In this document: positions 10,836 to 20,997 of the stretch, in pieces
Position numbering within the stretch: position 1 is the stretch's first letter
How the letters are laid out: the number at the start of each line of letters is the position of its first letter
NCBI GenBank assembly: GCA_031772625.1
Contig: CM062810.1
Span: forward strand, 870,995,650 to 871,059,649
Source of the DNA: Pinus tabuliformis
Taxonomy: Eukaryota; Streptophyta; Pinopsida; Pinales; Pinaceae
DNA: 64,000 nucleotides
Reading direction: 5' to 3'
The notes under the pieces: model-generated
Told to the model about the DNA's origin: nothing
Seen by the model: only the letters and a program-made list of their open reading frames with translations
The model's database searches: none
Translations under genes and position numbers: made by a program

Positions 10836-12786
10836 TTTTCCTAAAGCTTGGCAGGTCCATCCATTTTCTATTATATATTAGGAAAATTTACACCACATAG
10901 ATTTACCGGGTGGCCTCAACTTGCCCTGAGGGGAAACCAAGTCTATTGGACACCGGTCAACATTATACGTCATCCAAAAACAAAATTTCTTTAGTCTTTC
11001 TAGAAAAGCTAGGTAAGTCTCAGTCTCGTGTACAAGTACTACATAACTATAACAACTGACATGTGAAACAAGAAATTTAAAAGCTACCCACATAAACAAA
11101 AACTAAGCATGATGAATCTAGTCTATCTAGGCATTCTTCTCATCAGAGACAGAGGCTATAGGGGTAGGATCTTTAGTAGTTGCCCCTGGCATTCCATACA
11201 GCTCCAAGATGCAAGGGATGTGGCGGTCAATACGATCCATCCTTATGTCAGGTTTGTGCAGTTGAAATAAGATTTTCTCCATGTATTTTTTATAACTGCA
11301 TAGGACCTGTATTGCGACTTCCATCCCCACAAAGATTTGTTCCATCGCTTCGCCAAGAAGAATTTTTATCAAGAAGTACAAGTACAGGGTGTGTTCGATC
11401 TGCGTAATTCTACCTCATGTATTCCTTGGATCAGGAACCATAATCCTCCAGTCTTCTATCTCCTCATTTGGTTCACTTTCCTGTTTTATCTTCACTTCAC
11501 AGTCGCCAATCATCTTTTGGATTCCTTCATCTGTTTCATCCCGGTATGCCATTTCTGCCTCTACCATGAGGTGCTCAGCAGGCTTAGGACCCCTGCGGCC
11601 TTTCATTGTTCTCAGTCTCTTTGTTGCTCGGTGGATCAGGACCCTACTACCATGACTACGCCCTCTCTTTGCTGGAGCCATACCTTGTTTAGTGATGCCA
11701 TGTGGACAATCAAACAACATTAGTTCCATGAACCGATTCGCATCATCCTGATGCAACTGTTCATACCATGCCTCTCTGCCATGCTTCACCTTCTGCAAGT
11801 TAAGGTATCCTAGTGCCCATAAGTAACCAGGGGAATTGGGTTTCGAGCATGGTTCCCCGAGATCCTCATAGTACCCCTCCCCCTTACCATGGTGCAATTG
11901 CCTGTCATCCCACTACAGCTGGAGCCAAGCATTTAGGCATGTCCAGAGCCTAGCTCTATGATTACTATCATACACGCATGCAACTCCCTCAGCCAACAGT
12001 TTTCCGCCATGGTTATGTTTGCCCCTCTGTCCCATATACCGCCCAAGGTCCCTAGCTGCACCGTTTCTATAATGCAGATGTAGATGCCAAGGTTTTTTCA
12101 GCGAATTACTGACATAGCTAATATCCCAACCCCAAGCCCGCGACACTTTCCTACCTCTCCCTTCACTACTCAGCCCCCCAGACATGGCACACCCACTATC
12201 TTCTATACCCCTGCTCTGAGCAACTAAGTAGGGGCATGTATCTCTACTCGACCCAGCATTACCAATGCCGTTGCAGAGACTCTCACTTAAATGCAATAAA
12301 AATAAAATGCAGATCTAAGCCATGGACCTATCTTTCCTCCCCATGTTTCTCCCATACAGTGTTAAGCCCTATTGGGACAACCTCTTGCCCTCCCTTCCAC
12401 CAACAAAATCCCCACCAGCTCATGTAATTGATGCAATAACCCAACCAAATAATAGAAATAATATAGAAACGAGACCAAATTACATACTAGAGAATTGTTG
12501 CTAGCCCGCAGCTAAGGTGCCTTCGCCTCTCTTCAGCCCTGAGATGCCTTCCTTGTCCACTACAACTTTCTCCTGCCCGGCATGTTGAATGCCATTCCCA
12601 TCTCTGCCACCCTACCTTATTCCTTCCTCTCCCACCTTTCCACCCCACTGACCATGCATTCATTGCTAAGGACACCACACCCCCTGCCTTGAGCATGTGG
12701 GGGACGATGGTAGTTATTGTCCTTATACAAACCATATCACATCGAAGCCTGTCGCCTCTGACATCCTCTCTCACCCTGATCAGGAG
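10836..12786. other. GC-richer island inserted in the satellite
   Basis: Base composition changes sharply at both edges: satellite stops near 10835 and resumes near 12787 (tttttataatattaatg). The island carries the decayed ORF described separately plus another minus-strand frame at 12487-12774 without a recognised motif. Read on the minus strand the island would begin TCTCC near 12786 and could end CTAAT near 10880, which loosely resembles the TC and CTRR ends of a Helitron. I saw no convincing terminal hairpin at the second end, so this is only a suggestion. Confidence 0.4.
11127..12296 (-). pseudogene. Decayed ORF of unknown family
   Basis: One minus-strand frame runs about 390 codons from near 12296 to a stop at 11127 and is interrupted only at 11913-11915 (TAG) and 11415-11417 (TGA). 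Both breaks fit single C-to-T changes in CAG and CGA codons. I do not recognise the protein. Visible features are a basic patch (KRGRSHGSRVLIHRATKRLR), a segment with His and Cys (FDCPHGITKQ), an acidic stretch (KIKQESEPNEEIEDW) and a C-terminal part rich in Met, Ile and Leu. No initiator ATG is obvious and a stop lies a few codons upstream of 12296, so an upstream exon may be missing. It may be a captured gene piece or part of an unclassified mobile element. Confidence 0.4.
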
Positions 12787-14476
12787 ATTTGTTTTTATAA
12801 TATTAATGTCTTGGGTTTATTGATCTCTTGTATTTATAATATTAATAATCCCTTGGTTTTATAAAACCTCAATATTAAGGGTTAAATATTAGACCAACTA
12901 TTTATGATCATATGAATACCACAATAGATTAATCTAATATGGAAATTAACCATGGTCAACCGTGTTTATTTTAGGGTTTATAATAGTCATGTGAGGATTT
13001 ATATACCCCGGGTTTATAATTTTTATCCCTTAGGTTTATCATTCCCTTGAATTTATAATATCAATCCCTGGGGTTTATTGATCTAAGGGTTCATATTTTT
13101 AGGGTTTAATATTATTCATCAATGGTAAACCATAATCAACCATGTACAATCATGGTCCAATGTTGCATTATGGCAAGGATTGTCTCAATTTGAAAATCAA
13201 TCATGCTCAACCATGTTTATTTTAGTATTTTTAATATTTAACTTAGGGCTTATAAACCTTGGGTTTAATATTATTCCATTGGGTTGATAATCCCTTGGGA
13301 TTTTAGTATTAATCCCTTGGGTTTATTATTCCTTTCGGTTTATAATATCAACCTCTTGGGCTTATTATTCCCTTAGGTTTATAATATCAATCATGGTCAA
13401 CCATTGTTAATCATAGCCAACCATGGTCAACCATGGTTGAATGTCGCATTATGACAAAGGTCATGTCACCATGAAAGTAAACTATGTTTATTTTAGTGTT
13501 TGTAATATTTATATTAGGGTTTATATACCTCGGGTTTATACTATTAGTCCCTTTGGTTTAATAATATTCCCTTGGGTTCATAATATGGATCCCTTGGGTT
13601 TATTATTAACTTGGGTTTATAATATCAATCATGGTCAACCATGCTCAATCATTGTTAACCATGGTCAAACTTCACATTGTGACAAAACTTGTCTTGACAT
13701 GAAAATCAACCATGATCAAGCATGATCCAACGTTTCATTGTGACAAATATTGTCTCGATATGAAAATCAGCTATGGTTAAGCATGGTCCAACATCGCATT
13801 GTGATAAGGGTTGTCTCAGTATGAAAATCAACCATGCTAAACCATGTTTATTTTAGTGTTTATAATATTTATCTTAGGGTTAATATACATTGGGTTTATA
13901 ATATTAGTCACTAGGGTTTAATATTATTCCCTTTGGTTTATAATATTAATCTTGGTCAACCATCATCAATAATAGCCAACCATGTTCAACCATGGCCGAA
14001 TGTTGAATTGTGACAAAAGTTGCCTCAATATGGAAATCAACCATGGTCAACCACAGTCCAATGTCACGTCCTAACAAAGATTGTCTTGATATGAAATTCA
14101 ATGATGGTCAATCATGGTCCAATGTCACATTGTGACAAAGATTGTCTCAACATGGAAATCAACCATGCTCAACCATGTTTAATTACGGGTTTATAATATT
14201 TATGTTAGGGTTTTCACACCTTGGTTTTATAATTTGTATCCCTTGGGTTTATAATATTAATCCCTTGGGTTGATTGATCTAAGGGTTCATATTACTAGGG
14301 TTTAATATTATCCCCTTAGGTTTAAATGAATAATAATAAATTATTATCATTATTATTAACCATGTTCAACCATCTTTATTTTAGAGTTTATAATAGTCAT
14401 GTTAGGGTTTATATACCTTGGGTTTATAATTTTAATCACTTAGGTTTATTATTGCATCAGGTTTAATATTATTCCA
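12787..14476. repeat. AT-rich satellite with CATGGTCAACCATG palindromes, block B
   Basis: The higher-order unit contains, in order: 'gtcgcattgtgacaaagatt', 'gtctcaatatggaaatcaac', one or more CATGGTCAACCATG-like palindromes, 'tgtttattttagggtttata', 'gttagggtttatatacc', then runs of cccttgggtttataatatt. Copies of the 'tgtttatttta' landmark are near 12963, 13206, 13488, 13848, 14178 and 14369, so spacing is irregular (about 190-360 bp). Two recurring short motifs deserve note: TTGACC/GGTCAA (the W-box core) and TTAGGGTTTA (a telomere-like motif). Confidence 0.75.
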
Positions 14477-14551
14477 TGTTTAAAATATCAACAAGAAATG
14501 ATAAAAATAACATCTAGAAATTCTGATTTTATTTGTCCTTGAATTAAATTC

Positions 14552-15152
14552 TATTGGGTGTGGAGCCGATTATCATCCTAATTTAGAGGTTTTTGTTTCA
14601 ACCGAATGTATACCCCAAGAAGATTGTACACCCCTCCATGTGGGGGGGTACGGGAGAGACTTGTCCCCCCCGCGGGGGTTCCGGGGCCAGTGGTCCCCCG
14701 AGGGGGTTTCGGGGGCAACACCCCTGAAGCTAAAAACATATGTAAAATTGCCTTGTAAAAGAATAGTAATTTTTAGTCAATCTGGGCCGTTCATTAGGCA
14801 GATGATATGATGGTAGAATTTATGTTTAGTTTAGAGTTTTTTGCCCTAGAAGGCAACCTGTCTCTTTGTATGAGGGCATTGTATTCAAGCTATGGAATAG
14901 ATGTGTATTCTCAGAGTGAGAAACAGCTAGGTGAGACTGTGAGAGAAAACAGAGGATATTACAACGGATTTTTTGTAGGATGTGTCTCTTCATTTTGCTG
15001 GATAATAGGAAGGAAGGACTGGCTATTCGGGGTGGACATAGCCCAAACTGGGTGAACCACGTATATCTGTGTCTCTCTGGTTTTATGTGTTTTTGTTTTT
15101 CTGCATATTATATGTCTTGCATTTCTGTATCATATATAATATTTTTCTAACA
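14552..15152. mobile_element. Solo LTR inserted in the LTR of copia element 1
   Basis: A 601-bp segment unlike the host LTR is flanked by the 5-bp direct repeat AATTC (14547-14551 and 15153-15157). It starts TATTGGGTGTGGAGCC (TG altered to TA) and ends TTTCTAACA. Removing it and one repeat restores alignment with the sister LTR at 18046. It contains a G/C-run tract (14640-14715) that stands out in this AT-rich region and 'gacatagcccaaactgggtg' near its 3' end. These are features of a plant copia LTR, and no internal region is present, so it is a solo LTR. Confidence 0.85.
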
Positions 15153-16131
15153 AATTCTAATTATTTTCTCATAGCAACTCATAATATCTAAGTTAAGTTG
15201 ACTTAGTTAGCTTAGGAATTTTGAGTTAGAAGTCTATCTCGAGTAATCTAGAGTGATCCCTCAGTTTTAGGGGTCCAATTTGAGTTTATTGGAGTTGTAA
15301 TTAGATAACTCAACTTGACTGAGTTATATCAAGTTAAACTAGTTCTAACTATTGGAGGAACCAGTAGACGTCTAGTAGTGAGTTGGCGCACTAGTGCATC
15401 CTTAGTGCCACACTAGCTAACTAAAGATTCACTCAGGAATAACTCATGCATGTCAGTTTAGAGAAAGACCCAGTTAAGACGAGAGTGTAGGGATAATGTA
15501 CTATCAGTAGTATAATTTTTCGAGTTGTACAGATGGTGCATGCAATTATTTGAGGCCCTAAGTTTGTATTGCGCAGTTATGAAAGAAGGATTTTGTCATT
15601 AAATAGAGGATAATTCCTCTAGGAATTGAGCAAGGAAGTAGGGGATTGGAAGGCATCACAATAGGCTAAGTGTTGTCTTAAGCTAGCTTGTGAGCAGAGA
15701 GTTGATCATACTTGTGCGAGAATTGTTCTAGTGAGAACAAGCTTTGTATTTTCTTCTCAGACTTTTGATTAATCTAATATAGATAGTCGGGGTTTTGAGG
15801 AGTTTGTTTCCCTAGATAAATATTGTGTTATTAGCCATTGATTATCTTCCTCTTTTTGATTATTGTTTTCATCAATCATTGGTTTTCGTTGTTGAGAGTA
15901 GAGTAGATTCTTGTCTTGTGTTTTAGGAAATTACATGAGCTATAGACTCTATAGGGAAATCTTATTGGTATCGAAGCTGAATAAAATATAATAGAGGAAC
16001 TTTTGAGTTCGGGGTTATAGGTGAAATTGGAATTTGCAATTCACACTTCAGGGTTAGACAATAGCTTTCTATTGTTTGACACTCGAGAATACCTTGGATT
16101 GCAGCTCGAATTACATAGCCTAGAAGGATAG

Positions 16132-17533
16132 GATGGAGGAAGTGCTAGAAGATAATGGCCTCAAGGAGTTCATTTATCAAGACATTCCTAAGCCACCATC
16201 ATCGTAGGCTAAACATATGGTCGAATGGAAGAAGTGTGTGGTAAAGGCGAGGTGGATAATCCTTGAGGGAGTTCGAGACCACATTGTCTCAAGTCTCCAT
16301 GGGAAGGAAACTCTATATGCTATGTGTTAAGCATTGACGGACCTATTTCAGAACAACAGTGACCATAGGAAGTTGGCACTAAAGGAAAAATTCGAAAAAT
16401 CAAGATGGAGATAGGTGACTCAATTGCAAATTACTTGACCAAGTTCACCCATTTTCGGGATGAGCTTGGAAGTGTTGGAATCATTGTTGTCGAGGATGAT
16501 ATGCTGAGCCTAGCTCTAGAACTTCCCAAGAGTTGGCATAGTTATCAAAACTCTGTCAATGGGAGGGAGAAGCTATCAGATTAAGAATGCCTGTGGTTAG
16601 ATTTTGTACAAGAGGAGTTTCGGTGGAACAACAGAGATGGGACCTCTTCCAAAGAAGTAGGAGAGGACCTTTCCTTAGTGAGTAAGGAAAAAAAGTCCAG
16701 GGGAAATAAGTGCCAAGGTGAGGAAGGCACCAAGAAGATGGACTTGTTGAAAGTCAAGTTTTTCACTGTCACAACCATGGGCACTATGCCACGAATTTCC
16801 CATAGAAGAAAGCAAGCAAGCAAGAGCCTACAGTAGCTGTAGCAGGTGAAACTCTAGCTTCACAATTCAAACTTGATTTCACTCTCATTGCATGCATGGA
16901 TAGTACTGTCATGGGTGGTGTGTTGTATCTTGACAACTGTACCTAGTTCCATATGATGGGGAACATAGATCTCTTTAGTGATTTTGAGGAGAAAGACCTC
17001 AAGAAAAACACAGAGTTTTGAGGTGATGGGAGGTGTAATGCTACCGGGTTGGGTATGGTTACCTTTCAGAGGGATTCTCTCTCCCCCCGAGAATCATAAA
17101 TGTGATGTATGTTCCAAGACCAAAGAAGATCTTGTTTCAGTCGTGGTATTGGAAGACCATGGCTATGATGTGATTTTTAGTAAGGGAAATATTTTCCTTA
17201 GACACATTGCCATGGGACAAGTGAAACAGATCGGTGCATAGATCAAGAACCCGTATGCCCTTGAGGTACAATATGCATGCAAAGACTTGAGAAGAAAGGA
17301 AAATTTTAGAGACTTGGTGGTTGAGAGGGGTAGTGAATTACATCTCAAAATTCAACCCCAAAAGAAGCCTAAGAAGAAGTCTCACACAACTGTGGAGCAA
17401 CCACAATTTGAGAAACAGAGAGGAGACCGAGTGGAGAGATCCAGTCAAGAAGTTTCACAAGCAGTATCAAACAATTTTTTAGCAGGAAAAATCAAAGAAG
17501 TAGAGAGGAGACTTAGTGGAGACATCCACTGAT
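16132..17533 (+). pseudogene. Copia gag and linker remnant of element 1
   Basis: The gag protein packages the element RNA. The frame starts MEEVLEDNGLKEFI and includes WKKCVVKARWIILEG and LHGKETLYAM, matching the gag of element 2 and of the element at 40335. Several stops and frameshifts break it. The zinc knuckle at about 16760-16800 reads FHCHNHGHYATNF, so the first and last cysteines of CX2CX4HX4C are lost. A piece resembling the pre-integrase side (VVLEDHGYDVIFSKG, about 17145-17190) continues straight into a lysine-rich linker (QPQKKPKKKSHTTVEQP), showing the deletion junction near 17240-17330. Confidence 0.75.
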
Positions 17534-18045
17534 GCAGATACCTTCAATAGGGGGGGAATTTCAAGCTAAGTGGGCAGAGGAAGCACATACATCCATACAT
17601 CCAAGTGTGATGTGGGGCGATGTGGAGTGATAGTCTCAAGAGGGCTAAAATTGGGCAAGGTCCATTGGGAGGTTTTGTATCATGGATTGTACCTTGCTAT
17701 GGGATCCCAAAGTACATAGTAGCAGGAGGAATCAATGGTGATTGATGAAGTTAGAGATTAGAGTGATAGAGGCTAGAGTAGTTAGATACTGAAGAGCATA
17801 GAGAAGAGTTCACAATAGTGAAGAAAGGCAGAGTCAGCAAAAGCATAGAGGTTTTAGCCAATAGAGGTAGAGCTAGTAGTAGTTAGAGACTTTGCTGAAA
17901 GATGCATCATAATGATTCCAAGTTGGATTCTTTTTTAGTTTCAGGAGTTGTTGTAGCAACAACACTAGAGAGAAGTGTTGCATGTAGAACATTCCAAAGA
18001 TACAAGATCGAAATAATGTTGAATTACTTTGTTGTTGAGAGGGAG

Positions 18046-20997
18046 TGTTGAAAATAGAAACAAGAAATGTTAAAAATAACATCTAGAAATTCTAATTTAA
18101 TTTCTCCTTGAATTAAATTGAGAATTAAATTGTAATTATTTTCTCATAGCAAATTGTAATAGTTAATTTGACTTAGTTAGCTTAGGAATTTTGAGTTAGA
18201 AGTCTATCTGGAGTCATGTAGAGTGATCCCTAAGTTTTAGGGGTCCAGATTGAGCTTATTGGAGTTGTAATTAGATAACTTAGTTTGACTGAGTTGTAGC
18301 CAATTAAACTAGTTCTAACTATTGGAGGAACTAGTAGAGGTCTAGTAGCGATTTGGTGCACTAGTGCATCCTGAGTGCCACATAAAATAAGTAAATATTC
18401 ACTCAAGAATAACTCATGCATGTCTGTTCAGAGGAAGACCTAGTTGAGACTAAAGTACAGGGTTAGTGTACTATCAGTTGTATAATTTTTTGAGTTGTAC
18501 AGATGGTGCAAGCAAATAGTTGAGGACCTAAGTTTTGATTACGTAGTTATGGAAGAAGGATTTCCTCATTAAATAGAGGCTAATTCCTCTAGGAATTGGG
18601 AAAGGAAGTAGGGGCTTGGAAGGGAACATAATAGGCTAAGTGTTGGCTTGAGTTAGCTTGTGAGCATAGAGTTGATCATACTTGTGCACGAATTGTTCTA
18701 GTGAGAACAAGATTTGTATTGTCTTCATAGACTTCTGATTAATGAAATATAGATAGTCGAGGTTTTGAGAAGTTACTTTCCCTAGATAAATATTGTATTA
18801 TGTGTCATTTATTATCTTCCTCTTAATGATTATTGTCTTCATTGATCATTGGTTTATTTTGTTGAGAGTAAGTAGATTCTTGTCTTGTTTTTTAGGAAAT
18901 TACATGAGTTGTTGAATCTATAGGAAAATCTACATGTTATCAGAGTTGAAGACACTATAATAGAGGATATTTTGAGTCTGGGGTTACAAGTGAAATTTGA
19001 ATTTTTCCTTCACAATTCAGGGTTGACAGATGGCTTTCTATGGGTTTATACTCATGTATGCCTTGGATGGAAGCTCAAATTACATAGACTAGAAGAAAAG
19101 GATGGAGGTAGTGCTAGAAGATAATGGCCTCAAGGAATTAATTGATCAAGAAATTCCTAAGACACCAACATTAGATTTTAAAGATCTGGTCAAATGGAAG
19201 AAGTGTGTGGGGAAGGCGAGGTGGATAATCCTTGAGGGAGATAGAGACCACATTGTCTCGAGTCTCCATGGGAAGGAAACTCTATACACTATGTGGAAAT
19301 CATTGGATGACCTGTTTCAGAACAATGGTGACAATAGAAAGTTGGCACTGAAGGACAAAGTTCGAAAAATCAAGATGGAGGTAGGTGACTCAATTCCAAA
19401 TTATTTGACCAAGTTCACCCATTGTCGGGATGAGCTTGCAATTGTTGGAATAATGTTTGTTGAGGATGATATGGTTAACCTAACTCTTCTAGGACTTCCC
19501 AAGAGTTGGCATAGTTATCAGGACTCTATCAATGGGAGGGAGAAGATTCTAGATTGGGAACAATTGTGGTCATATTTGATACAAGAGGAGTTTGACGAAA
19601 CACCAGAGATGGGACCTCTTCCAAAGAAGTGGAAGAGGACTTTGCCTTAGCAAGTCAGGAAAAAAAGGCTAAAGGAAAAAAGTCCTAAGGCGAGGTGAGT
19701 GAAAAGAAGATGGACTTGTCGAAAGTCAAGTGTTTTAACTGTCACGATCATGGGCACTATGTCATGAATTACCCACAAAAGAAAGAAAGAAAGAAGGAGC
19801 CTACAATAGCTGTAGTAGGTGAAGCTCTAGCTTCACAATTCGAACTTGATTTCACTTTCATTGCATGAATGGCTAACAATGTCATGGGAGGCATGTGGTA
19901 TCTTGATAGAGATGACTCATTCCATATGATGAGCAACAGATATATGTTTAGTGATTTTGTGGAGAAATACCTCAAGAAAAACATAGAGTTTTGAGATCAC
20001 GGGAGGTATAGTGTTACCGAGTTGGGTATTGTTACCTTTTAGAGGGAGTTTGGCTCCACTCTCAGAATCACAAATGCAATGTATGTTCCATGACTAAAAA
20101 AGAATCTTGTTTCAGTTGTGGTATTGGAAGACTATGGCTATGGTGTTATTTTTAGTAATGGAAAGGTTTTCCTTAGACACATCACCACTAGACAGGTTAA
20201 ATAGATCAGTGCATGAGTCATGAACCTGTATGATCTCCAGTTACAAGATGCATGCAAAGCCCTGAGGAACAATGAAAAGGTTAGAGACTTGGTGGTTGAG
20301 AGGGAGAGTAAATTTCCTCTCAACATGCAACCCCAGAAGAACCCTCAAAAGGAGTCTCAGTCACTTGTGGTGTAGCTAGAATTGGAGAAGCAGAGAGGAA
20401 ACCGAGTGGAGAGTGGAAGTGTAGACACATGATAGACACAACATTCTTGTATTCACCTCGGAAGAAAGAAAGGAGGGTTAGGTAATTATCTAGCATCTAA
20501 TACTCTTTGAGGATGTGTAGGGCATCCAAGATAAGAGTAGGCAAGGGGACCAATATTCTTTGAGGGCTGGGAACCCAAGATAAGAATAGTGCTAGAAGGT
20601 CATACTCAGTGAAATCCCTGGTGGGTATGTACCTTGAGAGACAATGATGAAGGTGTCTATAAATCGTTAGTCTCGCCAACATTTTTGGTCATGGTCTCAT
20701 AGAGAGATGGAGCTATTATTCAAGGCCTTGAACTGTGACGATCCTGGTTGATATGATGTTATACAGATGGGATTACCAATTCAATTTTTCTTATGAGAAA
20801 TTCTTCAGATCGAGAATGACCAAGTACCCTAGTAAATGCCTCCCTAGTTAAGAGGGAGTGTTGAAGAAAAGTGTAACTAGGTTCGGTATTTGTAAATGTA
20901 ATTTTGATCTTTGTACTTGTCAAGAAAAATAAATATTATTTTTATAAATTATCCGAATGATTTTCTTGCTCATTCATAGGTCTAGGAAAGTCAAAGG
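18046..20997 (+). mobile_element. Ty1/copia element 2, internally deleted, sharing an LTR with element 1
   Basis: It begins with the LTR at 18046-18934 and a primer-binding site at 18935 (TGTTATCAGAG). After the gag ORF (19102-19650) come remnants of protease and pre-integrase, then the same kind of deletion junction as in element 1. The right end is unusual. A purine tract (aagagggag) at about 20850-20858 is followed by TGTTGAAGAAAAGTG, but the following roughly 140 bp (20859-20997, with an AATAAA-like signal) do not match the family LTR. Satellite sequence resumes at about 20998. I saw no clear target-site duplication for the whole tandem. Confidence 0.7.
19102..19650 (+). pseudogene. Copia gag ORF, truncated by a stop
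   Basis: This is the longest intact gag stretch of the deleted tandem, 182 codons. It contains the copia gag (UBN2-type) core: WKKCVGKARWIILEGDRDHI, LHGKETLYTMWKSLDDLF, LALKDKVRKIKMEVGDSI, LTKFTHCRDEL, LGLPKSWHSYQDSI. Translation ends at TAA (LP-stop-QV), consistent with CAA to TAA, before the zinc knuckle. The knuckle itself lies about 90 bases downstream as CFNCHDHGHYVMNY, its last Cys replaced by Tyr. The gene could still make a capsid-like protein without the RNA-binding tail, but expression is unknown. Confidence 0.75.

Larger units (their letters stand above)
14477..18934 (+). mobile_element. Ty1/copia element 1, internally deleted (non-autonomous)
   Basis: The 5' LTR runs 14477-15965 once a 606-bp insertion (solo LTR plus target duplication) is counted; without it the LTR is about 883 bp. 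The 3' LTR is 18046-18934 (889 bp, TGTTG...CTACA). A primer-binding site follows the 5' LTR at 15966 (TGGTATCGAAGC, initiator-Met tRNA type). A purine tract (gagagggag) lies directly before 18046. Between them are a gag remnant (about 16132-16830, stops and lost zinc-knuckle cysteines), a short protease-side piece (about 17100-17250) and then sequence matching the post-integrase linker. Integrase core, reverse transcriptase and RNase H are absent. The 3' LTR also serves as the 5' LTR of element 2. Confidence 0.8.

Noticed and set aside
12700-12786. Organelle-derived DNA as the source of the GC-richer island
   Set aside because: No plastid or mitochondrial gene, rRNA or tRNA could be recognised in it.
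14807-15055. 82-codon plus-strand open frame
   Set aside because: It lies wholly inside the solo LTR and shows no motif; it is a chance frame.
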